The notes: generated by a model not told the origin, from the sequence alone. DNA of 64,000 nt from Boesenbergia rotunda (GCA_024364735.1 JAGFNQ010000716.1:188858-252857); one strand, 5' to 3'; positions 44,953 to 57,888 are shown, counted from the stretch's first letter. Program-made: numbers and translations.

Positions 44953-44957
44953 TTAAT

Positions 44958-45898
44958 CTTCCTAAATGGATTAATATATACAAACAAGAAGGAAAAAAAA
45001 TGAAGGATAAATAATAATTTATTAATAAAATTAAGAACTTGTGGTTTTTCTATGATTATTTAATGTTTATTATCAATGAAATTCTATATTAATTATAAAA
45101 TATATATTGGCTATAACTTTTGGTTACATAAAACATTAAAAATATTTTTCCATGCGTTAACCTCCTTTTTTTTCTTGCTTTTATCCTTTATTTTTTTATT
45201 TCTATTACTAAATTACATAAAAAAATAAATATTAAATGATATTTAAATCAGGCTAATATTCTTAGCAATTTAAATGCTATGGATTCAAACTGCCGTGGTC
45301 CATTGATATTTAAATTTGTTTAGAAATCACACTAATTTTAAATTATTTCAAATAAATAAAATTATTTTAGCATGCCACATCAAAAATTAATGTTGGTAGA
45401 TCTACGCGCGATTTCCGTTTCGCTTCCCAACGCCCACATGTTCATAAATTAATTTATTATGATCATATTCACAGGAAAAATTTCACTTTGCCCCATATAT
45501 TATCTATTTTCAAAATTCTCTCAAATTTTAAAAATAATTTAATGCCATATTAGCTTCTTCAACATTAACTTTTTAAATACTTCCAAATTAAAAACTTTAT
45601 TGAGTTGTTTTTGTTTATAACCCTAACCTCAACCGATAAAAGTTAATAACGTTAATAATAAAAATAATTAAAAGGGACTGACCAAAAAAATTAAAAACTC
45701 ATGCATATTTGGATGATATTTAAATCTAATGAGATACTTTGAAAAAGAGATAAATATCACTATATCAGGGGGTAAAATGAATTTCTCAATCATGTAAACT
45801 AATATTTCATGTCTCGTGCGTTTTAGAAAAACATTAGCCAAGACGAACTGTCTCTTTGGCAATGCACGTGATATTTAATTAAGACGGCTGGCACTACA
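44958..45898. other. AT-rich intergenic
   Basis: No coding similarity, no repeat structure beyond A/T runs. Confidence 0.5.
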
Positions 45899-45944
45899 CA
45901 CTACAAAATCGACGGACGGAATCGTCGGTATTCTATCGCTAATG

Positions 45945-46400
45945 TTATGTTTACCTCAAAGGAGGGATGATGGATGGATTAAATAAATTTAAGGGAATAG
46001 GAAGAGAACGGAAAGAAAAAAAAATCCTTTCCTTTGTATACTTGTTTACCATGATTGAAAAGGTTGGTACATGCGATGTAATTTTATTAATGTAAAAGGA
46101 TACATGCGTTATTTTTTTGGTATATGATGTAATTTTATGAGTTAACAAGGGTACATGCGTTATTTTTTTTTGTTTATGATGTAATTTTGTAAATGAAAAG
46201 GGGTACATGCGTCATTTTTTTATCCATCCGCTGCTTTCCGTCCGATTTTGAGATGATCGATTTTGGCTCCAAAACTATCCGCGGATGGATTATATTTCTC
46301 TTCCCTCTTTAAATTTTAACGAAGTAAACAATGGAAAGATTTCCACTACGGAAACTTTTCCTCAGTTTTACTTTCCACTCTCCCAAGTAAACAGAGCATA
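45945..46400. mobile_element. Possible small element nested in the CACTA left end
   Basis: The CACTA word array is interrupted by 450 bp whose ends are imperfect inverted repeats (TTATGTTTACCTCAAAGG on the left; the reverse complement of the right reads TTATGCTCTGTTTACTTGGG). Within it, 46065-46220 holds about three copies of a 55-60-bp unit around GTACATGCGTTATTTTTT. TSD not resolved. Confidence 0.4.
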
Positions 46401-46740
46401 AACGTTAATAATAACAGAATAGCGATGGAAAGAGTGTCGTCGGACAAAAACTCATTGCAAAGCAAAGGTAGCGACGGAAATATCAAATCCGTCGCTATTA
46501 GAGACGAATTATTTCCGTCGTTATTAGCGACGGACACATAAGCCCGTCACAAACACCAGAATTATGAGTGACGTATCTCGGGGGGAGAATTTAACGATGG
46601 ACGGTCAAATATCCGTCGCTATTCGCAACGACCGGTCAAATATCCGTCGCTAATCTATCATAATTAGCGACGGATAGCCAGCGACGGATATGGTAAATAT
46701 CCGTCGCTATTAGCGACGGAATTTAAAAAAATTCATCGCA
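46400..46740. repeat. CACTA subterminal GCGACGGA(T) word array
   Basis: More than a dozen copies of GCGACGGA or its complement TCCGTCGC, many as face-to-face pairs spaced by TATTA. The opposite end has a sparser set at 48705-48845. Confidence 0.8.
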
Positions 46741-46949
46741 AAATCTGAAAAAATTTCAGCAGCTGCATTCTTCTTTTTCCCCTTCCCATATATACATTCA
46801 ATACATTACAAATATCCAAATAAAATAAACAAAACAAACACAACAGATATATACATTCATTTCCAGATCCAACACACATACCAAACATTTCCAAATCCAA
46901 ACATTCATATCAAATATCCAATCCAAACAAACATTCATATCAAATATTC

Positions 46950-48004
46950 AATCCAAACATTCATATATACATTCATACCAAATCCAAATCCTGCACAATA
47001 GAAGAAAGTCTATCTGCAGAAATCCAAGTCTTACATTACGTGGTTCCATTGCAAAGGAAGAAAATGTTGAATCTAAATGTTTCCATGCAGGGGAATCATC
47101 AGGATGACACATAATGTCTCCATCATGTCCATGGTTTTGATGCCAAATCATATGACTTGTTGTTGCTGCTGATGCATACAAACGTTGGAGTCTAGCAGTC
47201 AAAGGAAAGTAATACATGACTTTGTAGGGAATATTTTTCTTCTTCTTCTAATTTACCATGTGAGTACCATGCTTGTAACGAGGATGATTACACATTTTGC
47301 ATTCCATCAACTCACTATCTTCGTTCCAATAGATCGTGCAATTATTGACACAACAATGTATCTTCTCAACTGGCAAACTCAAGTCTCTAATTAGTTTTTT
47401 AGTGTTGTAGAAACTATCAGTCATGCGGTTATCAGTTGGAAGCAATTCTGACATAAGTTGACATATATCATCGTAACATCGTTCTGAGAACTGATGTTCC
47501 ACTTTCATATTCAATAATCTTGCAGTAGCAGATAATCGAGAATGACCAGAAGGAATACCTTCTCATAATTCTCTTTAACTAGCCTTTAACATGTCATATA
47601 TTTTCTGAACTTCAGAAGTAGGTACTTGATCTACATTTGATTGATCAAAAGCATTCATTGCATCGTAAATCATTGATTGCATTGCATCAGCAGGCCCATA
47701 TGATGTCTCTGATCCAATTGAGTTCGATGATGAAGCAACAGAAGGTCCACCAAATTTAAATACATACGGCTCTCCATGACAATACCAGTTGTAATAATCT
47801 GGAATAAACTTATACCTACATATATGAGTTTTCACTGTATCCTCATCACGGAAAGTTGTATTTCTACATTTGCGTTGATTACATGGACACTTCAACTCCG
47901 TATCATTCAAACACTTAGGATGACACTTTGCAAAGTTCACAAATTTTTTCACTCTATCAAAAAAATTCGTCACGGATAAATCTATTATCTAACCAATTAT
48001 ACAT
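46950..48004 (-). pseudogene. TNP2-like CACTA transposase, N-terminal part
   Basis: Minus strand from ATG at 48004 (MYNWLDNRF...). After a frame slip in a T run, the transposase-associated domain follows: CHPKCLNDTELKCPC..KCRN and YNWYCHGE, a Cys-rich segment before the catalytic domain. After a linker with SSSNSIGSETS, a second frame (47514-47248) gives LLPTDNRMTDSFYNTKKLIRDLSL.VEKIHCCVNNC and CKMC..PRYK, the start of the TNP2 transposase domain, and a third frame (47217-46950) gives FPLTARLQRLYAS, IWHQNHGHDGDIMCHPDDS and ..RNVRLG. The catalytic core beyond RNVRLG is missing, so it ends prematurely. Intact TNP2 binds the element's ends and cuts them. Confidence 0.82.
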
Positions 48005-48339
48005 CTATGCCTTGTTCGAATATATTATATCTGAATTATCAAACACAATTTAATCTAATTAACCAAAATTATTCTAATTAATCAAATAAGACATATTAGC
48101 ATAATAATCAAATAAAATTATTCTAATTAATCAAATCACATTTATTATGATCCATAATCAAATTTGATATTGATGTTATACTAAAAAATTAATCTAATTA
48201 ATCAAATAAATAATTAAACACTTAATCTGATTGATTAATTAATTAAACACTTAATCTGATTAATTAATTAAATACTTAAATAATCAAACAAATTAATTTA
48301 ATCTAATTAATATGATTAATTAGATTAATTAATCTGATT

Positions 48340-48665
48340 TAGGGTTTTAGGCGGCGCGCCCGCCGGCAGCTGAGGCTGGCGGCATCTGCTACCGCAGCAG
48401 GCCGCGAGCGACCGCGGGAGGCCGTGCCAAGCCGCGATCGACCGCGCCTGGCCCCGCCTGCCCGGAGAATACCACGCCGCCGTGGAAGCAGAAAACAAGG
48501 AAGAAAAAATCGGAAAATGTAACATAGCGTACCTGGGATCGGAGGAGGGTTCGCCGGAGGAGAAGCGTCGGAGACGGGGAGAGCTAGAGACGATCTGATC
48601 TCGCGGCCGAGACGATCTGATCTCGCGGCCGCGGGGGGGGGGGGGGGGGGGGGGGGGGTGGGGGT
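48340..48665 (-). other. GC-rich leader of the CACTA element with 26-base G run
   Basis: A GC island in AT-rich surroundings, probably the 5' untranslated part of the transposase transcript. A 22-bp phrase, GAGACGATCTGATCTCGCGG, is duplicated at about 48590-48632, followed by an uninterrupted run of 26 G at 48633-48658. The exact length is likely to be unstable or a sequencing/assembly estimate. Confidence 0.6.
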
Positions 48666-48855
48666 TGAGTCACATTTTTAACCTAAAATTGTGATAGAAG
48701 TAACTTAAATAGCGACGGATTTGATCAAGTACGTCGCAATAGGTAGGGGTTTGACCTGAAACGTAATATTAGCGATAGATACTATCTATTTGTCGCTAAT
48801 AACGACGGACAATAAAAATGATCCGTCGATATTTAATGATATTTTTATAGTGACA

Positions 48856-50329
48856 GTTAGATCTTAGCATAACTAATTAGTAACCATCCAATTTGATATG
48901 ATTGATTTAGTTCTTAAAAATTTTTCATTCACTTAGAATAATGCAAAAAATATTTACGATGAATAATTCAAAAATATAACATATATATCATATTTCAGAA
49001 TTTAATCATAAATATCTAGACGATAATTTAATGCTGCACTCTAGCCCACGGATACCATTAGATCTTAGCTATCTTTAATCAAGAGCTTAAAACCTTAAAA
49101 AGAGCTTAATACTAGGGCAAAATCGCAAATATCATAAGAGTCACTTCTTACTTCCGAGAAACCCAAAGGATTAACTTGGAATTATCAGTTTCATGAGGTC
49201 CTAACAGGGGGGTTCAAAAAGCGAACCTCGACGGCGCATTTTAATGCCTTAAAAAGACATTTTTTATTAGTTCCGGTCAGATGAGTTAACCATGGTAGAG
49301 TACGTTGTTCCTTCCCTATCTATATACAGGGGGAAAAAAAAATGAAAGGCCACCTCAATTTTACAGAAACATCATATTAACATTATTTAAAAAAAATTAA
49401 ATAGACTCATAAATATTTATGAATTTAACGCTGTTGTAAAAGTTACTTTCAAACATATAAAAACACGTTATAGAAGGTACATTATTATCTTTTACGAGTT
49501 CGATCACGAATTATATTATTTTTATTTGAAATATAAGAAATGTCAAAAAAATTATTTTGATCATTAAAATATTATTTTAATTAAATCAACATTCAGTAAA
49601 ATAAAATCGTCGTGATAGAAACTAATAATTAATTCTTTATGTTAATTTTTGCATTATCAATCACGATTAAATAATATTTATTTGAAATACAATGAGAATC
49701 ATGAATTCTTTATCATTTATTTTACAATTTTTACTCATTTAAATAATATTTTAATTAAATTATTATTTGGAGGAACAAAATTAAAATATATAAAATTATT
49801 ATTATAGAAATTAATTATTAATTTTTATAAGAATATTTTGGGCCGTTTATATTAAACGAAATATCTATTAACTTTAATTAAAAATGAAATGTGGTATATA
49901 AATGATTGACGCTTTTATATTTTTGCCCATATCGTTTTATACATACAGGAATATATGCATGCTCCGGTCATGCACGGGCACTAACCAGTGATAGAGGCAG
50001 AACAAGACCTGCCGACCCCGCTGCGAGTGAGGTCGCCTGCCCTATCCCAATCAAGGTTTTCTTTGCTTTGCTCCATTATCTATAATTTAATTATACGGAA
50101 CGAAATGGGTATGGGATAAAATTGTGTCACGCTTACCTGCTCCACTCGATCAATATAAAATTTAATCTGCAGTATATATTTTATATATTATTATATATAT
50201 AAGATTTTATTATTTCATATTTTTATTTTATAAATCTGGTGAGTATTTAATTTATTTTTTTTATTTTTAATTTAATATTATCATATAATTTTTAAATCTT
50301 AAAAATAAAATTTAATTTATACAATAGGA
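48856..50329. other. AT-rich intergenic
   Basis: No gene, RNA or repeat recognised. Frames are short and A/T-driven. Confidence 0.5.
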
Positions 50330-51640
50330 AATAAAAAAATAAAATAAATTCTGTTATCACTTATCCAGAAAGATGACATTTTATTAGAAGGCTAATAATT
50401 CAAATTTATCAAAAAAAAATATTATATGATTTATTATTTACCAAAGGACTATGTAAAATCAACTTATTTCTCTTATACTCCTCCTGCTAATAATTCTTTT
50501 TTGTAATTCATTTTTCGAGATATCTAAATCACCTTTCAAAATTTGATTTTAAAATAATAAATTATGATTCGAATGCAGATATTTTCAACTACTCTCATCT
50601 TATATATCTCTTTCTACCTTGTACAACTTGATTCATCCCGAACCTTTTACTATATTTTATAGTGATTGTGAAAAAATTAAGAAATAATTAAAAGATTATC
50701 CTATAAATAATCTTTAGACTCTCTTTAACCTGAAATAAGGATATAAATAGAAAATATAAATATTAAAAAATATAAAGAAAATAAAATAAAGAAAGATATA
50801 TAAAAAATAAAAAAATAAAAATAGTAGAATTGTATATATTATAAATATATAAAATAGAAATTAAAATAAAATTTATATGTGTAAATTAAGATAGGTTATA
50901 TATATTATCGAAAAAATTATTAAAAATCGATTAGATTTCATTTCAGAACCAAAGAGATCCTGAAATAAATTCATCTTAAGCCCTTTTTAGGCATGAAATA
51001 TTTCATTTTAGGCTAAAAGAGAATCTGAAATATTTCATTTCAAACCCTCTTTGGGCCTGAAATATTTTTATTTCAAGTCCAAAGAGGGCCTGAAATGAAA
51101 CATTTCAGGTTCTCTTTGAGACTGAAATATTTTTATTTCAAGGACTCTCTTTGTGCATGAAAATATAAAATATAAAATAATATAAACAAGATAATAATAG
51201 GAAAAGATATATAAAATATAATAGTTTTAATATATATCATGTTCTATGTTAGATTTTTTAAGATCTATATAAAATTAAAAAAAGATAAAGTAAAATAAAT
51301 AGAGTAAAATATAAAAAATTAAAGATTTAAATAAAGATGTAATAAGAATGAAGAATAAAATATAATAAATAATATAAATAAAAAATATATAATATGAATA
51401 AAGTATAAAATAAAAAATATAAAAGAGAGAAAGATAAAACAAATATATAATGAGATAAAAATAATAATGATATATATATAAAATATAGAAATACATAAAG
51501 AATAAAAAAATAAAGAAAGTATAAAATATAAATAAATAAATAAATAGAGTTTATAAATTAAAAATATATGAAATAAATATAATATAAATTAAAATAAAAT
51601 ATAAATGTGAAAAAAATTAACATAATTCAATTTACCTTTA
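50330..51640 (+). repeat. Foldback left arm
   Basis: About 1.3 kb. At 50930-51165 it has several short hairpins built from TTTCAGGCCCTCTTTGGGCC-type phrases (self-complementary around GGCCCAAAGAGGGCC), which recur throughout the right arm. Confidence 0.7.
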
Positions 51641-51816
51641 AACAATCTTAGACATATCGTACTATTAAAGAATATCTAGAAAGCCCCTAAATACATATTG
51701 GATAACACAATACCAGTCCTTATAACACCATTAACTCATAATATTTAAAATTATTACAATCGGACTTTTCTAGGTCCATCAGTGAGTTTTTGCCAAAATC
51801 CATTGATGAACTTAAG

Positions 51817-53037
51817 CAGGGTCGGCCCAAGCCTATTTAAGGCCCTAGGTGAAAAAAATTTAGGTTTTTAACATTGTTTTAAAAAAAATTTACTCGTCCT
51901 TTTTCATTTGGACTTGCACAACCGATTTGATCAAAAATAAATGTATTCAGAATTTTTTAAAAACTAAGAAAGATTAAAAAATGTCTAATTACTCAATTAA
52001 AAGACGAAGATAACAACCCTTACAAAAAGGAGTAAATGAAATAGAACAATAATAGAAAACAAAATCATATTTTCATCCTCAACTCATCATCATTGTAAAT
52101 CACAATAAATAAATAAATAAATAATACATATACAAAATGATAAAACTCAATATAATCTTTAGAAAATGACGATTGTAGCGAGATCAAACCAACCATTATC
52201 ATTTATTAAGAACTAAATAAGTCATTTTAGGCACAGAACAAATGAAAAAATAAATCGTATTTTCATCACCTAAACTACAATAGCTGTAAATGATAGAACA
52301 GAAATAAAAGGGAAATCGAAAATTTTATTTCTGTAAATACATATAATTAAAAGCTAAACCTAATGTCTATCATGGAAGCGAAATGACAAAGATATCTAAC
52401 TCACTATTGCTCAAAAATAATAAAATCCTTTATTTCGATCGAACACAATATGGATGAATCTCTCAGCATTTGAACTTAATCAAGCAAGGAGCATAATAGT
52501 ACCAACCGGATCAAAGTGACAACGTTAGGTGTAATTTCTCTTTCCCAATATCAACAAGAGAGAGAAGTACAAAGAGGGGGAGCTAATCAAGGGAAGAGGG
52601 GGGACTAGAAAAAAGACTAATATTTTTATTTTGTATTGTATGGATAAAAACATTTTCTAATTCATGTTTTTACCAATCAGAAGAGAATGCGTCATTATCA
52701 AAAAATAAATATAACGAGAGACGACTATGGTTGAAAGATATTGAAGAGGAATACATTAGATCTTATAATATAGCATGCATAATAAAAATTAAATTTAAAA
52801 TATTAAAAAGAGAGCCCCTTATGACTCTATCCATTGGAACCATAATAAGATTTTTATAAGATCTGTAGTTTTGACTAAAAATTGAAATATGTGAATTTTT
52901 TATCAAGACCCTATTCTTTTCCATTTCCCTTAAAATAGATAATAAAAATATATTTAATATATCAAAAACAATGGACCCCAATAAAAATTAAGGCCCTAGG
53001 CATAGGCCTTAATGGCCTATGCCTAAAGACGACTCTG
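51817..53037. mobile_element. hAT-like non-autonomous transposon in the foldback loop
   Basis: Starts CAGGGTCGGCCCAAGCC; its reverse-complemented end starts CAGAGTCGTCTTTAGGC; and both ends continue into GGCCCTAGG-type inner repeats (TAAGGCCCTAGG). Flanks are AACTTAAG (51809-51816) and AACCTAAG (53038-53045), an 8-bp target duplication with one mismatch, the size expected of hAT elements. The interior is AT-rich without transposase. Confidence 0.8.
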
Positions 53038-53254
53038 AACCTAAGATATTTGGATTTCTCAATACTTGATATCACTAGGTAGGATTGAGTTAAGAGAATA
53101 TAATTATGATGTCAAAATTTAGTCCTGACTACTAGCAACGATCTTCTCATGTCGTGTCATTTAGCACGGAATAATTCATCATACATATGTAGCGGTTGTA
53201 GCATATTAAGACTATCTTTTTTTATCTCTAATCTTTATTTATTTTATATTTTTT

Positions 53255-56200
53255 TATCTTTTTATCTTATTAACTATCTTAGTTTTTTCACATTTATATA
53301 TTATTTTAATTTCTTGTATATTTATTTCTTATATTTTTAATCTATAAACTCTATTTATTTATATTTTTTTTATTTTTATGTATTTATATATTATATATAT
53401 ATCTTAATTTTTTATCTTGTTATATATTTACTTTATTTTTCTCTCTTTTATATTTATTATTTTATTATTTATACATATTATATATATATTTTTACTTATA
53501 TTATTAATGTTGCTTTAATCTTAGTCTTATTATACTTTTATTTAAATCTCTATTTTTTTATTTTACTCTATTTATTTTACTTTATAGTTTTTTCAATTTT
53601 ATATTTGAAGCTAGTATCTAACCTAGCCTCAAATCTTAAAAAACTGACAGAGGATCTGATATATCAAAACTATTATCTATTTATATATTATTATTTTTAT
53701 TTTGTTTATATTTTGTTTATATTTTAAATTTTCATGCCCGAAGAAGGCTAATAAAAATATTTCAGGGCCAAAAAAATCTGAAATGAATTTATTTCAGTCC
53801 CTCTTTGGGTATAAATTGAAACCTGAAATGAATTTTTATTGAAATCTATCTTAATTTACAAATATAATTTTATTTTTATTTTAATTTTATATATTTATAC
53901 TATATACAATTCCACGAACTCTATTCATTTTTTATATTTTATATATCTTTCCTTATTTTATTTTATGTATATTTTTTTGATGTTTTACAATTTCTATTTA
54001 TATCCTTATTTCAGGGTAAAGTGAGTTTGAAATAAATTTATTTCAAACCAAAGAGGATCTCAAACATTATTTATAGGATAATCTTTTAATTATTTCTTAA
54101 TCATTTCACATTCACAGAATCTTTTAATTATTTATAGGATAATATTTTTTTTGTCTCTTTATATATTTGCTTTATCTTTCTCTCTTTTATATTTATTTAT
54201 TCATATTATATAAATTTTATTTATTTATATATTTTACTTTATTCTGTATTCTTATTATATCATTATTTAAATTTAAATTCCTTTATATTTTACACTATTT
54301 ATTTTACTTTTATTTATTTTTAAATTTTATATTTGAAGCTAGTGTCTATCCTAGTTTTAGATCTTGAAAAAATTAGTGTCTATCCTAGTTTTAGATCTTG
54401 AAAAAATTAAGAGAGGACCTGATATATCAAAACTATTATTTTTTATATACCTTTTATTATTTATATTTTATTTATATTTTAAATTTTCACACCCAAAGAG
54501 AGCCCCTGAAATAAAAATATTTCAGTCCCAGAGATGGCAGACCCTCTTTGGACCTTAAATGAAATATAATTGATTTTTAATAATTTTTTTGATGATATCT
54601 AATGAAAAATGATAGGGAAAGTGAAAATGGGAGAGTGAATGACGTGACACTTGAGTGAATGATGTGGCACTTTACATATACACGTCTGATTATCGCTTGG
54701 ACACTTTACCTGAATGACGTGACACTTTACCTAAATGGCGTGGCACGTCTGATTATCACTTTACATGCACTTGAGTGAGTGAATGATGTGGCACTCTATC
54801 ATAATTTACACATATAAATTTTATTTTATTTTTTTAAATATTTCAAATATATATAATTCAATGGAATTTATTTATTTTTTATATTTTATATATCTTTTCT
54901 TATTTGATTTTGTTTATATTTTTTGATATTTTATATTTTCTAATTATATCCTTATTTCAGGCCAAAGACGGTTTAAAATAAATTTATTTTAGGCTGAAGA
55001 GGACCTAAAAATTTATTTATAAGATAAATTTTTTAATTCTTTCTTAATCTTTTTACAATTACACAATCTTTTAATTATTTATATGATAATCTTCTTTTAT
55101 CTCTTTATATATTTGCTTCATAGTTATATTTATTATTTATTCATATTATATATATTTTTACTTATATTATTTATTTTACTTTATTTTCTATTCTTATTAT
55201 ATCTTTATTTAAATCTATTATTTTTTATATTTTATTTTTATATTACTTTATATATATTTTTAAATTTTATATCTGAAACTAGTATCTAACTCAGCTTCAG
55301 ATTTTGAAAAAATTAATAGAGGGTCTGATATATCAAAATTATCATATTTTATATATTTTTTCTAATTTTTATTTTGTTTATATTTTGTTTATATTTTATA
55401 TTTTCACGTCCAAAGAGAGCCCCTGAAATAAAAATATTTCAATCCCAAAGAGTGCCCGAAATGAAAAATTTCAGACCCAATGAAGTACTGAAATAAAAAT
55501 TTTCAAGTCCTCTTTGGGTCTGAAATGAAATATTTCATGCCCAAAAGGGACTTGAAATAATTTATTTCAGACCCTCTTTGGGTCTGAATTGAAATCTAAT
55601 TGTTTTTTAATAATATTTTCGATGATATCTAATTTATCTTAATTTACACAATTAAATTTTATTTTATATATTTCTAATATATATTCCATTTCACGAACTT
55701 TATTTCTTTTTTATATTTTATATATCTTTCCTTATTTTATTTTATTTATATTTTTTGATATTTTATAGTTTCTATTTATATCCTTATTTCAAGCCAAAGA
55801 GGGTTTAAAATAAATTCATTTAAGGTCAAAGAGGGTTTGAAAGATTATTTGTAGGATATTCTTTTAATTATTTTTTAATCTTTTCACAATCACAATATTT
55901 CAATCCCAAAGAATGTCCGAAATGAAAAATTTCAGGTCTAATGAGGGGCTGAAATTAAAATTTTCAAGTCCTCTTTGGGTTTGAATTTAAATATAATCAT
56001 TTTTTAATAATATTTTCGATGATATCTAATATATCTTCATTTACACATATAAATTTTATTTTAATTTTATATATTTCTAATATATATACAATTTTACGAA
56101 TTTTATTTCTTTTTTTTATATTTTATATATTTTCCTTATTTTATTTTGTTTATATGTTTTGATATTTTAAGGTTTCTATTTATATCCTTTTTTCATGCCA

Positions 56201-57430
56201 AAGAGAGTTTAAAATAAATTCATTTTAGGTCAAAGAGGGTTTGAAAGATTATTTGTTGGATATTCTTTTAATTATTTCTTAATCTTTTCACAATCACATA
56301 ATCTTTTAATTATTTATAAGATAATATTTTTTTAATCTCTTTATATATTTATTTAATTTTCTCTTTAATATTTATTATTTAATTTTTATTCATATTATAT
56401 ATATTTTTACTTATATTATTTATTTTATTTATTTATTATTCTTATTATATATTTATTTAAATATCTATTTTTTTTTTATATTTTACTATATTTATTTTAA
56501 TTTATTTTTTTAATTTTATATCTGAAGCTAGTATCTAACATAGCTTCGGATCTTGAAAAACTAACAGTGGGCCTGATATATCAAAACTATTATATTTTAT
56601 ATATCTTTTCTTATTTTTATTTTGTTTATATTTTATATTTTCATACTCAAAGAGGACCCCTGAAATAAATATTTTAGTTCCAAAGAGGATCTAAAATGAA
56701 AAATTTCAGGCCCTATTTGGGCCTAAAATCAAATATTTCAGACCTAAAGAGTGTCTGAAATGAATTTATTTCAGACCTTCTTTAGACCTGAAATGAAATC
56801 TAATAAATTTTTAATAATTTTTCGATAATATCTAATATATCTAATTGACACATAGAAATTTTATTTTTATTTTTGTTTTATATATTTATAATATATACAA
56901 ATCTACAAACTCTATTTTTTTATATTTTATATTTTGTTTTCTTATTTTATTTTTTGATATTTTATATTTTCTATTTATATCCTTATTTCAGGGCAAAGAG
57001 TGCTTGAAATAAATTCATTTTGGACTAAAGAGAGCCTAAATGATTATTTATAAGATATTTTTTAAATTATTTCTTAATTTTTTTCACAATCACAAGTCAC
57101 GGTAAAATATAGTAAAAGTTTCAGGATAAGTTGAGTTGTAAAAGGTAAGAAAAGATATATAGTGTGAGTGAATATGAGAATATCTGTATTTGAATAATAA
57201 TTTATTATTTTAATATCAAATTATGAAAAAGTCGTTCGGACATCTCGAAAAATGAATTACGAACAAGAATTATTGACAAGAAGAGTACAGGAAGAATGAG
57301 TTGATTTTACATGTACTTTTTGATAAATAATAAATTATAAAATATTTTTTGATAAATATAAATATTCATTTACGTATTTTAATAAAATATCATAGAAAAA
57401 TAGATGAGATCAATTATAAAATATATTATT
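53255..57430 (-). repeat. Foldback right arm with internal tandem amplification
   Basis: A landmark resembling AGCTAGTATCTAACCTAGC, followed by GGATCTGATATATCAAAACT, recurs near 53610, 54340, 55278 and 56524; the left arm has it once (about 51215-51270). At 54341-54408 a 34-bp phrase within it is itself duplicated. A short set of GAATGACGTG(G/A)CACTTTAC-like repeats at 54630-54800 is unique to the second unit. Confidence 0.7.
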
Positions 57431-57647
57431 TCAGAGGATTGAATACGTGTAATTGTTGAGAAAAACAAATAAATGTGTCTATAAATTATGTGTAATATAG
57501 AACTGCGATAGGCCAGCAGGCCGTGTCCATATCTTGCACGTCTCTATTACATTTCCCATCGTCAGTGCTAATTTATAATACAGAAAATTCGGTTTCCCTG
57601 CACAATCAAAATTTTCGATTAATTATCCATTTTTATTTTTATTTATT

Positions 57648-57688
<41 letters not shown>

Positions 57689-57690
57689 AT
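57648..57690. repeat. (TTTTCG)n microsatellite
   Basis: Seven tandem hexamers about 200 bp upstream of the CLC start codon, within its probable promoter. Confidence 0.9.
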
Positions 57691-57807
57691 TGTTAATTTT
57701 TTTTTTTTGGAATTCGGTTACTGTTTGCTTGATCCATCTCGTCACAGCAATTATTTCGGTCAAGGAGTCCATCGAATCCGTTTCTCCGGAACAGGATCTT
57801 CTCCTTC

Positions 57808-57815
57808 TCTATAAA
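57808..57815 (+). promoter_or_regulatory. Possible TATA box of the CLC gene
   Basis: CTATAAAG-type sequence about 80 bp upstream of the ATG. Its closeness to the start would give a very short leader, so a more distal start cannot be excluded. Confidence 0.3.
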
Positions 57816-57888
57816 GCAAAGGGAATGCACAAACAATTCCCCATTTACTTGGTCGGCTGCGACGGCTAGTGGAAGGGAGCGGTTGCCG

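Larger units (their letters stand above)
45899..48852 (-). mobile_element. CACTA (En/Spm-like) DNA transposon, non-autonomous
   Basis: Starts CACTACAAAATCGACGGAC and ends, reverse-complemented, CACTATAAAAATATC, with a 3-bp target duplication ACA on both sides (45896-45898 and 48853-48855). Subterminal regions (46400-46740 and 48705-48845) are full of the short word GCGACGGAT in both orientations, as in other plant CACTA elements where such words bind the element's own protein. Inside is only the start of a TNP2-like transposase on the minus strand, with frame breaks, so the copy could only move with help. Confidence 0.88.
50330..57430. mobile_element. Foldback-like palindromic element, very AT-rich
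   Basis: Left arm (about 50330-51640) and right arm (about 53255-57430) are inverted copies. Outer arm landmarks are GTTGATTTTACAT, TCGAAAAATGAATTAC and TTCACAATCAC; inner landmarks are CACATTTATAT and ATAAACTCTATTTATTTAT. The right arm is expanded about three-fold by internal tandem repetition. Long inverted arms that themselves contain direct repeats are the known design of Foldback-type transposons. No transposase or target duplication was identified, so the class is an inference. Confidence 0.6.

Noticed and set aside
51275..51496. Tyr/Ile/Phe-rich open frames in the AT-rich zone
   Set aside because: Composition follows from A/T runs; the inverted copies do not keep them; no membrane-protein pattern beyond low complexity.
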